Position numbers and translations under genes: made by a program | Notes under the pieces: generated by a model | The model's input: only the letters and a program-made list of their open reading frames with translations | Told to the model about the DNA's origin: nothing | Databases searched by the model: none | Origin: Colwellia maritima | GTDB lineage: Bacteria; Pseudomonadota; Gammaproteobacteria; Enterobacterales; Alteromonadaceae | Length of the DNA: 64,000 nt | Assembly: GCF_022669015.1 (NCBI RefSeq) | Contig: NZ_JAKKSL010000001.1 | Span: forward strand, 310,001-374,000 | Reading direction: 5' to 3' | In this document: positions 1 through 10,829 of the stretch, in pieces | Layout of the letters: each line of letters starts with the position of its first letter | How positions within the stretch are numbered: the stretch's first letter is position 1

Positions 1-463
1 CTGCCGCTGAACCAAAATTCCCCCAACCAAGATAAATACCTTCAGCTGTACCTAATTGATTTGCAGGAAACCACTCACTGACTAAACGAATACCAATGAC
101 AAACCCTGCTCCAATAAAACCTAATAAAAATCGTGCTAGAGCAAGTTGTTCAAAATTAGTACTTAATGCGAACATGCCACAAGGTATGGAACATAGTAAC
201 AATAATACACTGAATGTTTTTCTAGGCCCGTATTGATCTGTAGCCATACCAATAAAAATACGCGCAGGAATAGTTAAGGCAACATTTAGTATCAATAATG
301 TTTTTATTTCTTCTGAAGTTAAGTTGAGTGATTTTGCAATTAAACCAAGTAAAGGTGCATGGTTAAACCACACTAAAAAGGTAATAAAAAAAGCAACCCA
401 ACTATAGTGTAATACCTTCATATTGTCATTTAACGAAAATAAATTGAATTTTAAAGAACTCAT
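1..463 (-). CDS. MFS nitrate/nitrite transporter, 3' end outside window
   Basis: The minus strand from 463 encodes at least 154 residues starting MSSLKFNLF and runs off the window. Several hydrophobic segments are visible. The [10 protein letters not shown] segment (first helix), the R-x-G-x-A-T-D loop after helix 2 and the NFGSAA motif near the cut end are characteristic of the NarK/NasA nitrate-nitrite porter branch of the major facilitator superfamily. It would move nitrate or nitrite across the inner membrane. It lies 156 bp downstream of the electron-transfer gene on the same strand, so both are probably one nitrate-assimilation operon. Substrate direction and exact subclass cannot be told from this half. 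Confidence 0.85.
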   Translation of the reverse strand, partial: MSSLKFNLFSLNDNMKVLHYSWVAFFITFLVWFNHAPLLGLIAKSLNLTSEEIKTLLILNVALTIPARIFIGMATDQYGPRKTFSVLLLLCSIPCGMFALSTNFEQLALARFLLGFIGAGFVIGIRLVSEWFPANQLGTAEGIYLGWGNFGSAA

Positions 464-561
464 AAAGTATTCCCTCCATCAATAACACAACTTTTTATGA
501 GGGTAATTATATTTTTTGTTAAATTTATCATTGTATTGCCTTTTAAAATTAAATTTGGAAG

Positions 562-607
562 CTTGAGTAATGACAAGTGAAACATTACTCATTACTCATT
601 ACTCAAG
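562..607. repeat. Hairpin with three ATTACTC repeats between nitrate operon genes
   Basis: The arms CTTGAGTAATG (562-572) and CATTACTCAAG (597-607) are perfect inverted repeats. The 7-mer ATTACTC occurs three times in tandem at 584-604. The structure lies in the gap between the electron-transfer gene and the transporter, so it would be in their transcript. It could be an attenuator, a processing site or a stabilising hairpin; the function is unknown. Confidence 0.5.
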
Positions 608-619
608 GGGAAAATTGGG

Positions 620-2341
620 TTATTTCTCTTTTAATACCGACTCTGTCTCTAAACCAACATCAGCCATTCTTTTTTTGATGATGGATAATTGATCTAAATC
701 TAATCCAATCAGATCTATACGATGAGCTGTAGATATTTTGGTATTTAAATTATATTCTTTGGCTATTTCACCAATAGATATTAAATGTTCAGGTGTTAGA
801 TCGGCATTTGGCATACGAGGGAAAATGAAATAAGTATGTTCGTTATCTTGTTCAGGTTTTACTTCAATAAAATCAGTTTCATGCTTATTGATACTCTGCT
901 TTTCTAGTTCAGTTTCTAATAACTGAGTAACTAAAGAAAGACAACCGCCACACCCAGTACCGGCACTTGTGCAAGATTGAATAGCGGCTATATCATGGGC
1001 ACCTTTTAGAATGGCGTCATCTATTGCTAATTTAGGTACATCATAACAAGCACAAATTTGCGTACTTGCAGGTAAAGCAGCTACACTAGAATTCGATAAA
1101 TTATCGTTATTTTGATTAGGTATTAACAAATATTCAGGTGGCTGTGTTAATACTGTGTTGTTCTGTACCAAAGATAACCACTGGCTATAATCACTTGTGT
1201 CACCAACTAAGACGGCACCTAATAATTTTGTACCATCAGAACTAACAACAATTTTTTTGTAAGTACCTAGCATTGAATCAATAAAACTATAGCTTTGTGA
1301 TTCAGGAGTATTACCATGAGCATCACCAATACTGCCAACATCAACCCCCATGAGCTTTAACTTGGTACTCATATCAGCACCCATAAATTCTCTATTACCT
1401 ATTTTAGTTAAATGACTAACAGCAACTTTTGCCATTGCATAACCTGGGGCAACCAAACCAAATATTTTGTTATCCCATAAAGCACACTCACCTATTGCAT
1501 AGATAGAATTATCACTAGTCAAACACTGATCATTTATTACAATTCCACCACGATCACCGATAACTAAACCACTTTGGCGAGCCAATTTATCTTGCGGTCT
1601 AATACCGGCTGAAAAAATAATAATGTCAGTTTCTAAAAATGAACCATCAGCAAAATTCATTCGATAGCGGCATTTATCACCGGTGATAATTTCTGAAGTA
1701 TTTTTTTCTGTGTGCACAGTAACACCAAGAGCCGTAATTTTATCTCGAAGTAATTCACCACCATCTTGATCAAGTTGAACAGCCATTAATCTTGGTGCAA
1801 ATTCAACTACATGGGTTTCAAGACCAAGTTGTTTTATAGCATTAGCAGCCTCCAAGCCCAATAAACCACCACCAATTACCACACCTACTTTGGAAGTCTT
1901 TGCTGAACATTTAATGGCTTCTAAATCGTTAAGTGTCCTGTAAACATGAATATGATTTTGATCTTTGCCTGGAACAGGAGGTACAAAAGGGAATGAACCC
2001 GTAGCCAATATAAGTTTGTCATAAGTTAAAATTCTTCCCGATGCCGTGATAAGATTTTTATCTTCACGATTTATTTCAAGTACTTCTTCGTTTAAATAAT
2101 AATCAACACCTTGATTTTTATACTTTTCTTTTGTTGTTAACGCTAAATCATCGGCACTATTACCAGTAAAATAACTTGTTAACATAACGCGGTTATAGGC
2201 AAGTTGGGATTCTTCACTAAATGTTGCAATATCAAATTCATTACTATTACTTTTATGTAGCTGATCAATAAAATGATGACCAACCATGCCGTTACCAACA
2301 ACAATAATTTTTTGCCTATTCAGTAATGCTTTGCGACTCAT
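620..2341 (-). CDS. NirB-like/NasB-like electron-transfer flavoprotein (no sirohaem domain)
   Basis: 573 residues. An N-terminal FAD-binding motif (VVGNGMVGHHF, about residue 15), a second NAD-binding GxGxxG (VVIGGGLLGLEA, about 155), a BFD-type [2Fe-2S] domain with four Cys (CAC near 433 and CTSAGTGCGGC near 455) and a C-terminal ferredoxin-like half-domain of the NirB type are visible. The sirohaem/[4Fe-4S] part of NirB is absent, so it should not itself reduce nitrite. This matches the NADH-dependent electron-transfer subunit of assimilatory nitrate reductases (NasB of Bacillus, NasC of Klebsiella). It is about the length and design of the first two thirds of the NirB at 16,915-19,445. It is the first gene after the sigma54-type promoter and is followed by a nitrate transporter. 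A nitrate reductase catalytic gene is expected beyond the window edge. Confidence 0.85.
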   Translation of the reverse strand: MSRKALLNRQKIIVVGNGMVGHHFIDQLHKSNSNEFDIATFSEESQLAYNRVMLTSYFTGNSADDLALTTKEKYKNQGVDYYLNEEVLEINREDKNLITASGRILTYDKLILATGSFPFVPPVPGKDQNHIHVYRTLNDLEAIKCSAKTSKVGVVIGGGLLGLEAANAIKQLGLETHVVEFAPRLMAVQLDQDGGELLRDKITALGVTVHTEKNTSEIITGDKCRYRMNFADGSFLETDIIIFSAGIRPQDKLARQSGLVIGDRGGIVINDQCLTSDNSIYAIGECALWDNKIFGLVAPGYAMAKVAVSHLTKIGNREFMGADMSTKLKLMGVDVGSIGDAHGNTPESQSYSFIDSMLGTYKKIVVSSDGTKLLGAVLVGDTSDYSQWLSLVQNNTVLTQPPEYLLIPNQNNDNLSNSSVAALPASTQICACYDVPKLAIDDAILKGAHDIAAIQSCTSAGTGCGGCLSLVTQLLETELEKQSINKHETDFIEVKPEQDNEHTYFIFPRMPNADLTPEHLISIGEIAKEYNLNTKISTAHRIDLIGLDLDQLSIIKKRMADVGLETESVLKEK

Positions 2342-2388
2342 TTAATGTTCCTAACCCGATCATAAAAATATTCATATACAGGGTTACC

Positions 2389-2403
2389 GCAAATTTGATA
2401 CCA
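2389..2403 (-). promoter_or_regulatory. Candidate sigma54 promoter (-24/-12)
   Basis: Read on the minus strand this is TGGTAT-N5-TTGC, close to the sigma54 consensus TGGCAC-N5-TTGC, with the invariant GG and GC at the correct spacing. The -12 element is 48 bp upstream of the start codon at 2341. The geometry is almost the same as in front of nirB (19,488-19,502), which supports it. Confidence 0.55.
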
Positions 2404-2518
2404 AGTTAAATCCCATTAAAGAAAACAAAATAACCAATTGATTTACCTTGATTATATTTTTAATGGTTAAATTACTAATTATAATAAAGATAAAAATGCA
2501 CAAAGATAATTCAGTTAA

Positions 2519-2535
2519 TGCACTTAATCAGAGCA
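2519..2535. promoter_or_regulatory. Candidate NtrC-binding site
   Basis: TGCACTTAATCAGAGCA fits the NtrC consensus TGCACY-N5-RGTGCA with one mismatch. It sits 116 bp upstream of the candidate -24 element, a normal enhancer distance. A weaker TGCAC half-site begins at 2497. It suggests nitrogen-limitation control of the operon. Confidence 0.5.
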
Positions 2536-2630
2536 ATACTGAACTATTTTCTGCAGCTCTAAAATTTAAGTTAAATTAGCGTAATTAACATAATACAATG
2601 AGTGCATTATTAATCTATCAGTAAGCAAAT

Positions 2631-3086
2631 ATGAGCACATTTCAAATAATAGTAGGCAGTATGCTTGGTGGCACAGAATATGTTGCAGAAGCATGTGAAG
2701 AACAATTAATTACGCTTGAACATAAAGTTAATTTACACTTAAAGCCTAATTTTTCATCAATTATTGAAGAAACATTTTCTCAAAATAGCATTTGGTTAAT
2801 TTGTACTTCAACTCATGGCGCAGGCGATTACCCAGACAACATCCAAGAATTTGTTAATGATCTTAAAAATTGTGAACAAGATCTATCCTCTATTAAATTT
2901 ATGATCATTGCTATTGGTGATTCAAGTTACGACACATTCTGCAAAGCCGGCTTAGAAATAAAAAAACTATTAATAACAAAAGGCTGTAGTGAAATAGTAG
3001 CAATAGAAATGTTTGATATGAGCCAGGATATAGATCCAGAAGATCTTGCACAGCAATGGTTAATTCAAAATAAAGATCTTTTATAA
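2631..3086 (+). CDS. mioC: MioC flavodoxin-like protein
   Basis: 151 residues, a normal MioC length. The N-terminal FMN phosphate loop (GSMLGGTEYVAE, about 9-20), the ICTSTHGAGDYPDN loop (about 57-70) and AIGDSSYDTFCKAG (about 94-107) are the three FMN-contacting regions of flavodoxins. MioC is an FMN electron carrier implicated in biotin synthase activity in E. coli. Its position immediately beside the origin is conserved in gammaproteobacteria, and transcription runs toward oriC as in E. coli. No damage is seen. Confidence 0.93.
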   Translation: MSTFQIIVGSMLGGTEYVAEACEEQLITLEHKVNLHLKPNFSSIIEETFSQNSIWLICTSTHGAGDYPDNIQEFVNDLKNCEQDLSSIKFMIIAIGDSSYDTFCKAGLEIKKLLITKGCSEIVAIEMFDMSQDIDPEDLAQQWLIQNKDLL

Positions 3087-3511
3087 AGGCTTATACATTA
3101 TTTACTAACAATAATAGGATTATAAAACATCAATTGTGGATAAAAGTATGAATAAGGTATTAATTATCTATTATTATTCAGTGTATATAATTGATAATTA
3201 ATTCACCTGTGCATAACTAGTGCTTTTGATCACCGCTTTAAATAGACTTGATCAATGTTTGATCACAAGCTTATCATCTCTTTAACTTGATAAAACTATT
3301 AGTAAAAAAGCACTTACCCACAGAAAATAGCTCCCTTAATAAGTAATAACAATAAGATCTATATAAAGATCTTATTATATATTACCGAGATCACACGATG
3401 ATCTTTTTACTCATTTGATCATTTCACTCTAGCCAAAAAAAGGCTAAAATACGTCTCCTGATTTTCTTAAAGCAATATTCTTTAATTATATTTTTCTAAG
3501 GTTAAAAATTT
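3087..3511. other. oriC: Chromosomal replication origin oriC
   Basis: The 425-bp gap between mioC and mnmG is the position of oriC in gammaproteobacteria. DnaA boxes: TGTGGATAA at 3135-3143 (perfect), TGTGCATAA at 3208-3216 (fits TTATNCACA reversed) and TTACCCACA at 3314-3322 (one mismatch). Eight GATC Dam sites start at 3228, 3250, 3261, 3356, 3368, 3389, 3400 and 3417, far above chance for about 190 bp. An AT-rich stretch at about 3340-3410 with GATCT-led segments next to mnmG resembles the 13-mer unwinding element, which is on the mnmG side in E. coli too. SeqA control through the GATC cluster is expected. Confidence 0.92.
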
Positions 3512-5403
3512 ATGTGGTATCCAGAGTCTTATGAAGTAATTGTTGTTGGTGGTGGCCATGCAGGCACTGAGGCAGCACTTGCATCTGCACGAATGGGCTG
3601 TAAAACACTTTTACTAACTCATAACATTGATACTTTAGGGCAAATGTCTTGTAATCCGACCATTGGTGGCATTGGTAAAGGACATTTAGTCAAAGAGATA
3701 GATGCTTTAGGCGGTTTAATGGCAACAGCCATAGATCATAGTGCAATTCAATTTAGAACATTAAACGCAAGTAAAGGTCCGGCTGTCAGAGCTACCAGAG
3801 CGCAAGCAGACAGAGCTTTGTACAGAACTTTTGTTCGTCAATTTCTTGAAAACCAAGAAAACCTAACAATTTTCCAACAACCTTGTGATGATTTAATCCT
3901 TGAAAATGAACGTGTTGTGGGTGTATCAACCCAAATGGGATTAAAATTTAAAGGTCAAACAGTTGTGCTAACGGTAGGGACTTTTCTTCTTGGGCAAATA
4001 CACATAGGTTTAAATAATTACCAAGGTGGCCGTGCAGGCGATCCTGCAAGTGTTAATTTAGCGGCTAAAATGCGTGATATGCCTTTTAGAATGGATCGTT
4101 TAAAAACGGGAACACCACCACGTCTTGATGCAAGATCATTAGATTTTTCAGTGATGGAAGAACAGCCAGGTGATGACCCTCGTCCAGTATTTTCGTTTAT
4201 GGGTTCACAACAAAATCATCCAAAACAAGTATCATGTTTTATTACTCATACAAATGAAAAAACTCATCAATTTATTCGAGATGGTCTTGATAGATCACCC
4301 ATGTATACAGGCGTAATTGAAGGTATAGGGCCTCGTTATTGCCCTTCAATTGAAGATAAAATTAATCGTTTTGCTGACAAGACATCACATCAAATTTTTG
4401 TTGAACCTGAAGGTTTAACTTCTCATGAAATTTATCCTAATGGTATTTCAACTAGCCTACCATTTGATGTGCAAATGAATTTAGTTCGTTCGATCAAGGG
4501 TTTTGAAAATGCGTTTATTACTCGTCCTGGCTATGCCATTGAATATGATTATTTTGATCCTCGAGATTTAAAACAGTCATTGGAAAGTAAATTTATTGAA
4601 AATTTATATTTTGCCGGACAAATAAACGGTACCACAGGCTATGAAGAAGCGGTGCACAAGGTTTATTAGCCGCAACTAATGCAGCTTGTCGTGTAAAAGG
4701 TCTTGATGAATTTATTTTAGGTCGTGATCAAGCTTATATGGGCGTATTAATAGATGATTTAGCCACTTTAGGCACTAAAGAACCTTATCGTATGTTCACT
4801 TCACGCGCAGAATACCGATTATTATTACGTGAAGACAATGCTGATATTCGTTTAACAGAACAAGGTCGAAAAATAGGATTGGTTAATGATCTGCGCCGGC
4901 AACGTTTTAATGAGAAAATGGAAAATATTGAATTAGAGCGTCAACGATTAAAAGAAACTTGGGTACAAAAGGATCAAAGTAATATTGATCAAATTAATAG
5001 TCTACTTAAAGCACCTATGAGCAAAGAAGCCAGTCTTGAAGATCTTATTCGTCGCCCAGAAGTTCGTTACAGTGATTTAATGAAGATTGAAGGTTTAGGT
5101 CCCGCTATTACAGACACACAAGCAGCAGAGCAAATAGAAATTCAAACCAAATATGCAGGTTATATTGATCGTCAGCTTGATGAAATAGCTAAGAAAAAAC
5201 GTAATGAAGATACTAAGATCCCTGTTGATTTTGATTATACTCAATTATCAGGATTATCAAATGAAGTTGTAGCTAAATTAAAAGATGCTCGTCCAGAAAC
5301 TATTGGTAAAGCATCACGAATTTCTGGTATTACTCCGGCTGCTATTTCGTTATTATTGGTTTACTTAAAAAAACATGGCTTACTTAGTAAAAAAATAGCC
5401 TAA
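3512..5403 (+). CDS. mnmG: tRNA uridine 5-carboxymethylaminomethyl modification enzyme MnmG (one frame break)
   Basis: With one base restored the product is about 630 residues, the normal MnmG (GidA) length. The FAD-binding [12 protein letters not shown] (about 10-21), [16 protein letters not shown] (about 48) and the C-terminal helical tRNA- and MnmE-binding part are present. It works with MnmE to modify U34 of several tRNAs. The reading frame breaks near 4653: GCGGTGCACAAGG should read GCGGGTGCACAAGG to give the conserved EEAGAQGLLA, i.e. a GGG run called as GG. The second half continues in frame from about 4660 to 5403. It heads the mnmG-rsmG-parA-parB run. Confidence 0.95.
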
Positions 5404-5420
5404 AAACTTAAAAAGATAAT

Positions 5421-6047
5421 ATGACTTTAACTTCAAAACTTGAAAGCCTGCTAAGTAAAACTACTTTGAAAGTTTCATCGCAACAAGTAAACTTACTTAT
5501 TCAATATGTAGAGCTTTTACATAAATGGAATAAAGCTTATAACTTAACCTCAGTAAGAGACCCACAAGAAATGCTGATAAAGCATATTATGGATAGCTTA
5601 ATGGTGGGTGAAGTTTTGCAAGGTAAAAATTTTATAGATGTCGGTACAGGCCCAGGTTTACCAGGTATACCACTAGCAATTTTGTATCCAGAACGAACTT
5701 TTGTATTATTAGATAGTTTGGGAAAACGAATCACATTTCTTAGACAAGTGGTTTTTCAATTAAAATTAACTAATGTTCAACCAGTAAAATCACGTGTAGA
5801 AGAATATCATGGAGAAACACCTTTTGACGGTGTGTTAAGTCGAGCATTTTCATCACTTAATGATATGGTTAATTGGTGTTCACATTTAATTAGTAATGAG
5901 CAAGGACAGTTTTTTGCATTAAAAGGCCAATACCCAGTTGATGAAATAGCTGATTTACCTAAAAACATTAGTTTAGTGTCTAGTCATGAAATAAAAGTGC
6001 CTGAATTGATCGGTGAACGTCATGTACTTATATTGAAAAAGAATTAA
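5421..6047 (+). CDS. rsmG: 16S rRNA (guanine527-N7)-methyltransferase RsmG
   Basis: 208 residues, the usual RsmG (GidB) size. The SAM-binding loop [14 protein letters not shown] (about 72-85) and the downstream SRAFSSL segment are typical. It methylates G527 of 16S rRNA. It starts 17 bp after the mnmG stop, in the standard mnmG-rsmG pair. No frame damage. Confidence 0.95.
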   Translation: MTLTSKLESLLSKTTLKVSSQQVNLLIQYVELLHKWNKAYNLTSVRDPQEMLIKHIMDSLMVGEVLQGKNFIDVGTGPGLPGIPLAILYPERTFVLLDSLGKRITFLRQVVFQLKLTNVQPVKSRVEEYHGETPFDGVLSRAFSSLNDMVNWCSHLISNEQGQFFALKGQYPVDEIADLPKNISLVSSHEIKVPELIGERHVLILKKN

Positions 6048-6084
6048 ACACTAGCTTAATAATAAATAAAATATAGAGGCGCTT

Positions 6085-6911
6085 GTGGGAAAAATAATAG
6101 CGGTAGCGAATCAAAAAGGTGGTGTGGGTAAAACAACAACAGCAGTGAATTTAGCTGCGTCATTAGCCGCAACTAAGCGAAAAATATTATTAATAGATCT
6201 TGATCCTCAAGGCAATGCTACTATGGCCAGTGGTATTAATAAGTATGATGTTCCTGCAACTTGTTATGAATTACTTATTGAAGAAAAGCCTGTCGCTGAA
6301 GTAGTACAAACAGAAACAACCGGCTTATATGATTTAATTGCCGCTAATACAGATGTTACGGCAGCAGAAATTAAACTAATGGAAGTTTATGCTCGTGAAC
6401 AACGTTTAAAAAAGGCACTTGCACCGGTTAAAAATTATTATGATTTTATTATAATAGACTGCCCCCTTCCTTAAATATGTTGACCGTTAATGCCATGACA
6501 GCAGCAGATTCTGTTTTGGTACCTATGCAATGTGAATATTATGCTTTAGAGGGGTTAACCGCCTTAATGGATACAATATCTAAATTAACATCAGTTGTTA
6601 ATGATAAACTTCATATTGAAGGTATTTTACGAACCATGTATGACCCTCGTAATCGATTAGCGAACGATGTGTCTGAACAATTAAAGCGTCATTTTGGTGA
6701 TAAAGTATATCGTAGCGTTATTCCTCGCAATGTTCGGTTAGCAGAAGCACCAAGTTTTGGTTCTCCTGCAATGTATTATGATAAGTCCTCAACAGGTGCA
6801 AAAGCCTATTTAGCTTTAGCAGGAGAAGTACTACGTAGAAATACTACGAGTAATAAACCAATTAAAACACCAAGCGATGAACTAAGCCAAACCAAAAACA
6901 TCGCACAATAA
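6085..6911 (+). CDS. parA: Chromosome partitioning ATPase ParA/Soj (one frame break)
   Basis: A GTG start at 6085 follows a GAGG ribosome-binding site and gives [18 protein letters not shown], the deviant Walker A motif of Par[13 protein letters not shown] (about 39-50) is the A' motif. The frame breaks at 6463-6477: the conserved [13 protein letters not shown] needs six C residues where five are present. The rest continues from 6477 to 6911. Total is about 275 residues, normal for chromosomal ParA (Soj). It acts with ParB and parS to segregate the origin region. Confidence 0.94.
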
Positions 6912-6925
6912 TTTAAAGGATTATT

Positions 6926-7826
6926 ATGAACGCAGCAAAAAAAGAGGTTTAGGCAGAGGCCTCGACGCACTTCTTACGCCACAACCAAGATCTTCTACAA
7001 AAGATAATGAAAATAATTATTCAAATAATCCTAAAGATGGTGATTTAAGAAAAATAGAGATAACTAAATTATCACCTGGTAAATATCAACCGCGTAAAGA
7101 TATGTCTGATGCGGCACTCGAAGAGCTTTCTTTATCAATTCAGTCTCAAGGTATTATTCAACCTATTGTTGTTAGGCTTATCAATAAAGATAGTCAGGAT
7201 GAAAGTTTATATGAAATTATTTCGGTGAACGCCGTTGGCGTGCTGCACAACTTGCGCAACTTACTGAAGTTCCTTGCTTAATTAAAGACGTACCTGATGA
7301 ATCTGCTGTTGCTATTGCATTAATTGAAAACATTCAACGAGAAGATCTTAATGCAATGGAAGAAGCAGTCGCTCTTGACCGTTTATTAAGTGAATTTGAT
7401 TTAACACACCAAGAAGTTGCGTTAGCGGTAGGTAAATCTCGTACAACGGTTACTAACCTTTTACGTTTAAATAACTTAAATGATGAAGTAAAAACTTTTT
7501 TAGAAAATGGTGATATTGAAATGGGTCATGCACGTGCCCTATTAGCACTTGATGATTCACTGCAAGCAGAAGCAGCAAGAACGGTAGCAACAAAAGAATT
7601 AACGGTAAGAGAAACCGAAGCACTTATTAAAAAAATTCAAAACCCCAACGAAGAAAAACCAACCAAAGAAAAAGATGAAACACGCACTAATATGGAGCAA
7701 AACTTAACGGAGAAATTAGGTTTAAAAGTTTCCGTAAGTCACAACAAAAAAGGTAAAGGAAAATTAGTTATCTCTTATTCAAATTTAGCTGAGTTAGATA
7801 AATTTATAGCAAAAATAAAAGAATAG
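6926..7826 (+). CDS. parB: Chromosome partitioning protein ParB (two frame breaks)
   Basis: The start at 6926 encodes MNAAKK then, after restoring one A in the A-run near 6940, RGLGRGLDALLT, the N-terminal signature of ParB/Spo0J. The nuclease-like N-domain ends in ISGERRWRAAQ, which is broken near 7225 by TCGG for TCGGG. The ENIQREDLNAMEEA segment, the helix-turn-helix (LTHQEVALAVGKSRTTVTNLLRL) and the C-terminal dimerisation domain follow in one frame to 7826. Length is about 300 residues as expected. I could not find a perfect parS sequence in the window. Confidence 0.93.
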
Positions 7827-8223
7827 ATGATTTTATCTTGAACATGTTGAAATTTTCATAAAATAGTCTGTCATTGTAAAATATAGGTAAATAACCTCAA
7901 TTGTGACTTTTTATCTTAAATAATAGTAAAGGTAACTGATCAGAGTAGTTAGTGTTATTAAAATGTGATTTTATTCTTATTAAAAATGTAAATTAAAATT
8001 TTCTAGTCCTTTAGTTGTATTTTTATAAAAAATGTTAATTATTAGTATAAATAAGCGCTGTTCTCTGCCCTAATTTGTTGCAATAAAAGCCAGAATCAGT
8101 ATACTTGCGCAAACTTTTTAGTGTTAAATATTTTACTTTAAAAAATTCAGTTAATTACGATATTTTTCGTAATTAAAAAGATAATTTGCCAAGTAACCTT
8201 TTAATTCGTTTTATACTGAAGTT
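7827..8223. other. Intergenic region upstream of the atp operon
   Basis: 397 bp, very AT-rich, with no convincing ORF. It should hold the atp operon promoter. TTGCCA followed by TTTATA at an 18-bp spacing just before the atpI start is the best promoter-like match I see, but it is weak. No terminator-like hairpin after parB was found. Confidence 0.4.
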
Positions 8224-8610
8224 ATGAATAATAAATTAACAAAAGCAGGGCGTAAAATAGCCTTTTCGCAAATATTATTCACAACGTGTATTGTGATAGT
8301 TATAACGCTAATAATTTATTTTATATTGGGTGCTTCATATGCCATATCAGCTTTAGGCGGTGGATTAGTAGCAATAGTACCTAATATTGTTTTTGCCCTT
8401 AAAGCTTTTCAATATGCAGGGGCACAGTCATCAAAAAAAGTGGTTGAATCCTTTTTTAGTGGCGTAAAATTAAAAATGGTTCTTACGGCCTTATTATTTG
8501 CACTCGCCTTTAAATTTTTAGTGCTATTGCCAATACCATTTTTTGTAACGTTTTGTCTGGTTATGGTTATGCCATTAATAACACCACTTTTTTTGAAAAA
8601 GTATTATTAA
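8224..8610 (+). CDS. atpI: ATP synthase protein I
   Basis: 128 residues with four hydrophobic segments (about 20-38, 42-62, 80-97, 100-120) and a short basic N-terminus. It is the first gene of an otherwise canonical atp operon, where AtpI sits in proteobacteria. AtpI assists c-ring assembly and is not part of the finished enzyme. Assignment rests on position, size and membrane topology; sequence conservation in this family is low. Confidence 0.85.
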   Translation: MNNKLTKAGRKIAFSQILFTTCIVIVITLIIYFILGASYAISALGGGLVAIVPNIVFALKAFQYAGAQSSKKVVESFFSGVKLKMVLTALLFALAFKFLVLLPIPFFVTFCLVMVMPLITPLFLKKYY

Positions 8611-8668
8611 CAGCAAACCCTAATCAAAAAGATTTTTATTTTAAACTTTAATCATTGGGATAATTAAT

Positions 8669-9436
<768 letters not shown>

Positions 9437-9513
9437 TATATTGAAATAAATCAACATATTAATATTAGTTTTTGTACAAATTTTTACTTTTTTAACTTTA
9501 TAACTTTAAATAA

Positions 9514-9747
<234 letters not shown>

Positions 9748-9795
9748 TTTTTAAGTCCATTGTTTAATCGCGAATTTAAATAGGAGGGTACACAA

Positions 9796-10266
9796 ATGAA
9801 TCTTAATGCCACATTACTTGGTGAATTAATCGCATTTGTCGTATTTGTAATATTCTGTATGAAGTATGTATGGCCACCAATTATTGGTGCCATTGAAGCA
9901 CGTCAAGCAACTATTGCTGATGGACTTGCTGCTTCAGACCGTGCTGCTAAAGATCTTGAGCTTGCTCAAGAAAAAGCTTCAGCTCAACTTAAAAAAGCTA
10001 AACTTGAAGCTGCATCTATTGTTGATGCTGCTAAAAAGCATGAAGCTAAAATTGTTGAAGAAGCTCTTGGTAAAGCGCAAGTTGAGAAAGAAAGAATCTT
10101 AGCTTCAGGTCACGCAGAAATTGAAACTGAACGTAACCGTGCAAAAGAAGAATTACGCCAACAAGTGGCTATTCTTGCAGTTGCCGGTGCCGAGAAAATT
10201 CTTGAGCGTTCAATTGATGCCGCTGCACATAGCGACATTTTAGATAAACTCGTCGCTGAACTTTAA
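9796..10266 (+). CDS. atpF: F1Fo ATP synthase subunit b
   Basis: 156 residues, the usual length. An N-terminal membrane helix (about 5-25) is followed by a long charged Ala/Lys/Glu-rich helix that forms the peripheral stalk coiled coil. A strong AGGAGG site precedes the start. It lies between atpE and atpH, 12 bp from the latter. No damage. Confidence 0.95.
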   Translation: MNLNATLLGELIAFVVFVIFCMKYVWPPIIGAIEARQATIADGLAASDRAAKDLELAQEKASAQLKKAKLEAASIVDAAKKHEAKIVEEALGKAQVEKERILASGHAEIETERNRAKEELRQQVAILAVAGAEKILERSIDAAAHSDILDKLVAEL

Positions 10267-10278
10267 GAGGAAAGAGCT

Positions 10279-10814
10279 ATGTCTGAATTGACAACTGTCG
10301 CTCGTCCTTACGCTAAAGCAGCGTTCGACTTTGCTGTTGAAGCTAAAGCGGTAGATGCCTGGTTAGCCCAGTTAACATTTGCTGCTGAGGTTGCGAAAGA
10401 CCAAACTATTATCGGTTATTTAACGGGTGATGTATCGGTTGAGCAAGCACAAACAATATTTTTAACTGTTTGTGGAGAGCAAGTAGACAGCCAAGGCCAA
10501 AACTTTTTAAAAGTAATGGCTGAAAACGAACGTTTGTTGGTGCTACCACAAGTACTTGAACAATTTACAGCATTAAAAGCTGAACTTGATCAAGAAATTA
10601 CTGTGGATGTTACCTCTGCTGTTAAATTAGAAGTAGCACAGACAAAAACATTAAGCGCCGCGCTTGAAAAGCGCTTGGCACGTAAAGTAAAGCTTAATTG
10701 TCTTGTTGATGAAAGCATTATATCAGGTTTGGTTATACAAGCTTCGGAGATATGGTCATTGATGGCTCTGTACAAGGTAAATTGAGCCGTTTAGCAACAA
10801 CATTACAATCTTAG
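10279..10814 (+). CDS. atpH: F1Fo ATP synthase subunit delta (one frame break)
   Basis: The start MSELTTVARPYAKAAFDFA is typical of the delta subunit, which joins the peripheral stalk to F1. The frame breaks near 10747: the conserved end GLVIQASGDMVIDGSVQGKLSRLATTLQS is recovered only if GCTTCGGAG is read as GCTTCGGGAG, giving a stop at 10812-10814 instead of 10785. The restored protein is about 178 residues, normal for AtpH. Confidence 0.93.
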
Positions 10815-10829
10815 ATAAGGGAACAGAGC

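Noticed and set aside
4640-4680. Programmed frameshift in mnmG
   Set aside because: No slippery heptamer with a downstream pseudoknot is known for mnmG, and the same one-base pattern recurs in many unrelated genes, which indicates sequence error.
6085-7826. parS site near parAB
   Set aside because: I looked for the TGTTTCACGTGAAACA type palindrome and saw no convincing copy in the window.
9866-10102. 78-codon Leu/Lys-rich frame inside atpF
   Set aside because: It is a +1 frame shadow of the Ala/Lys-rich coiled coil of subunit b.
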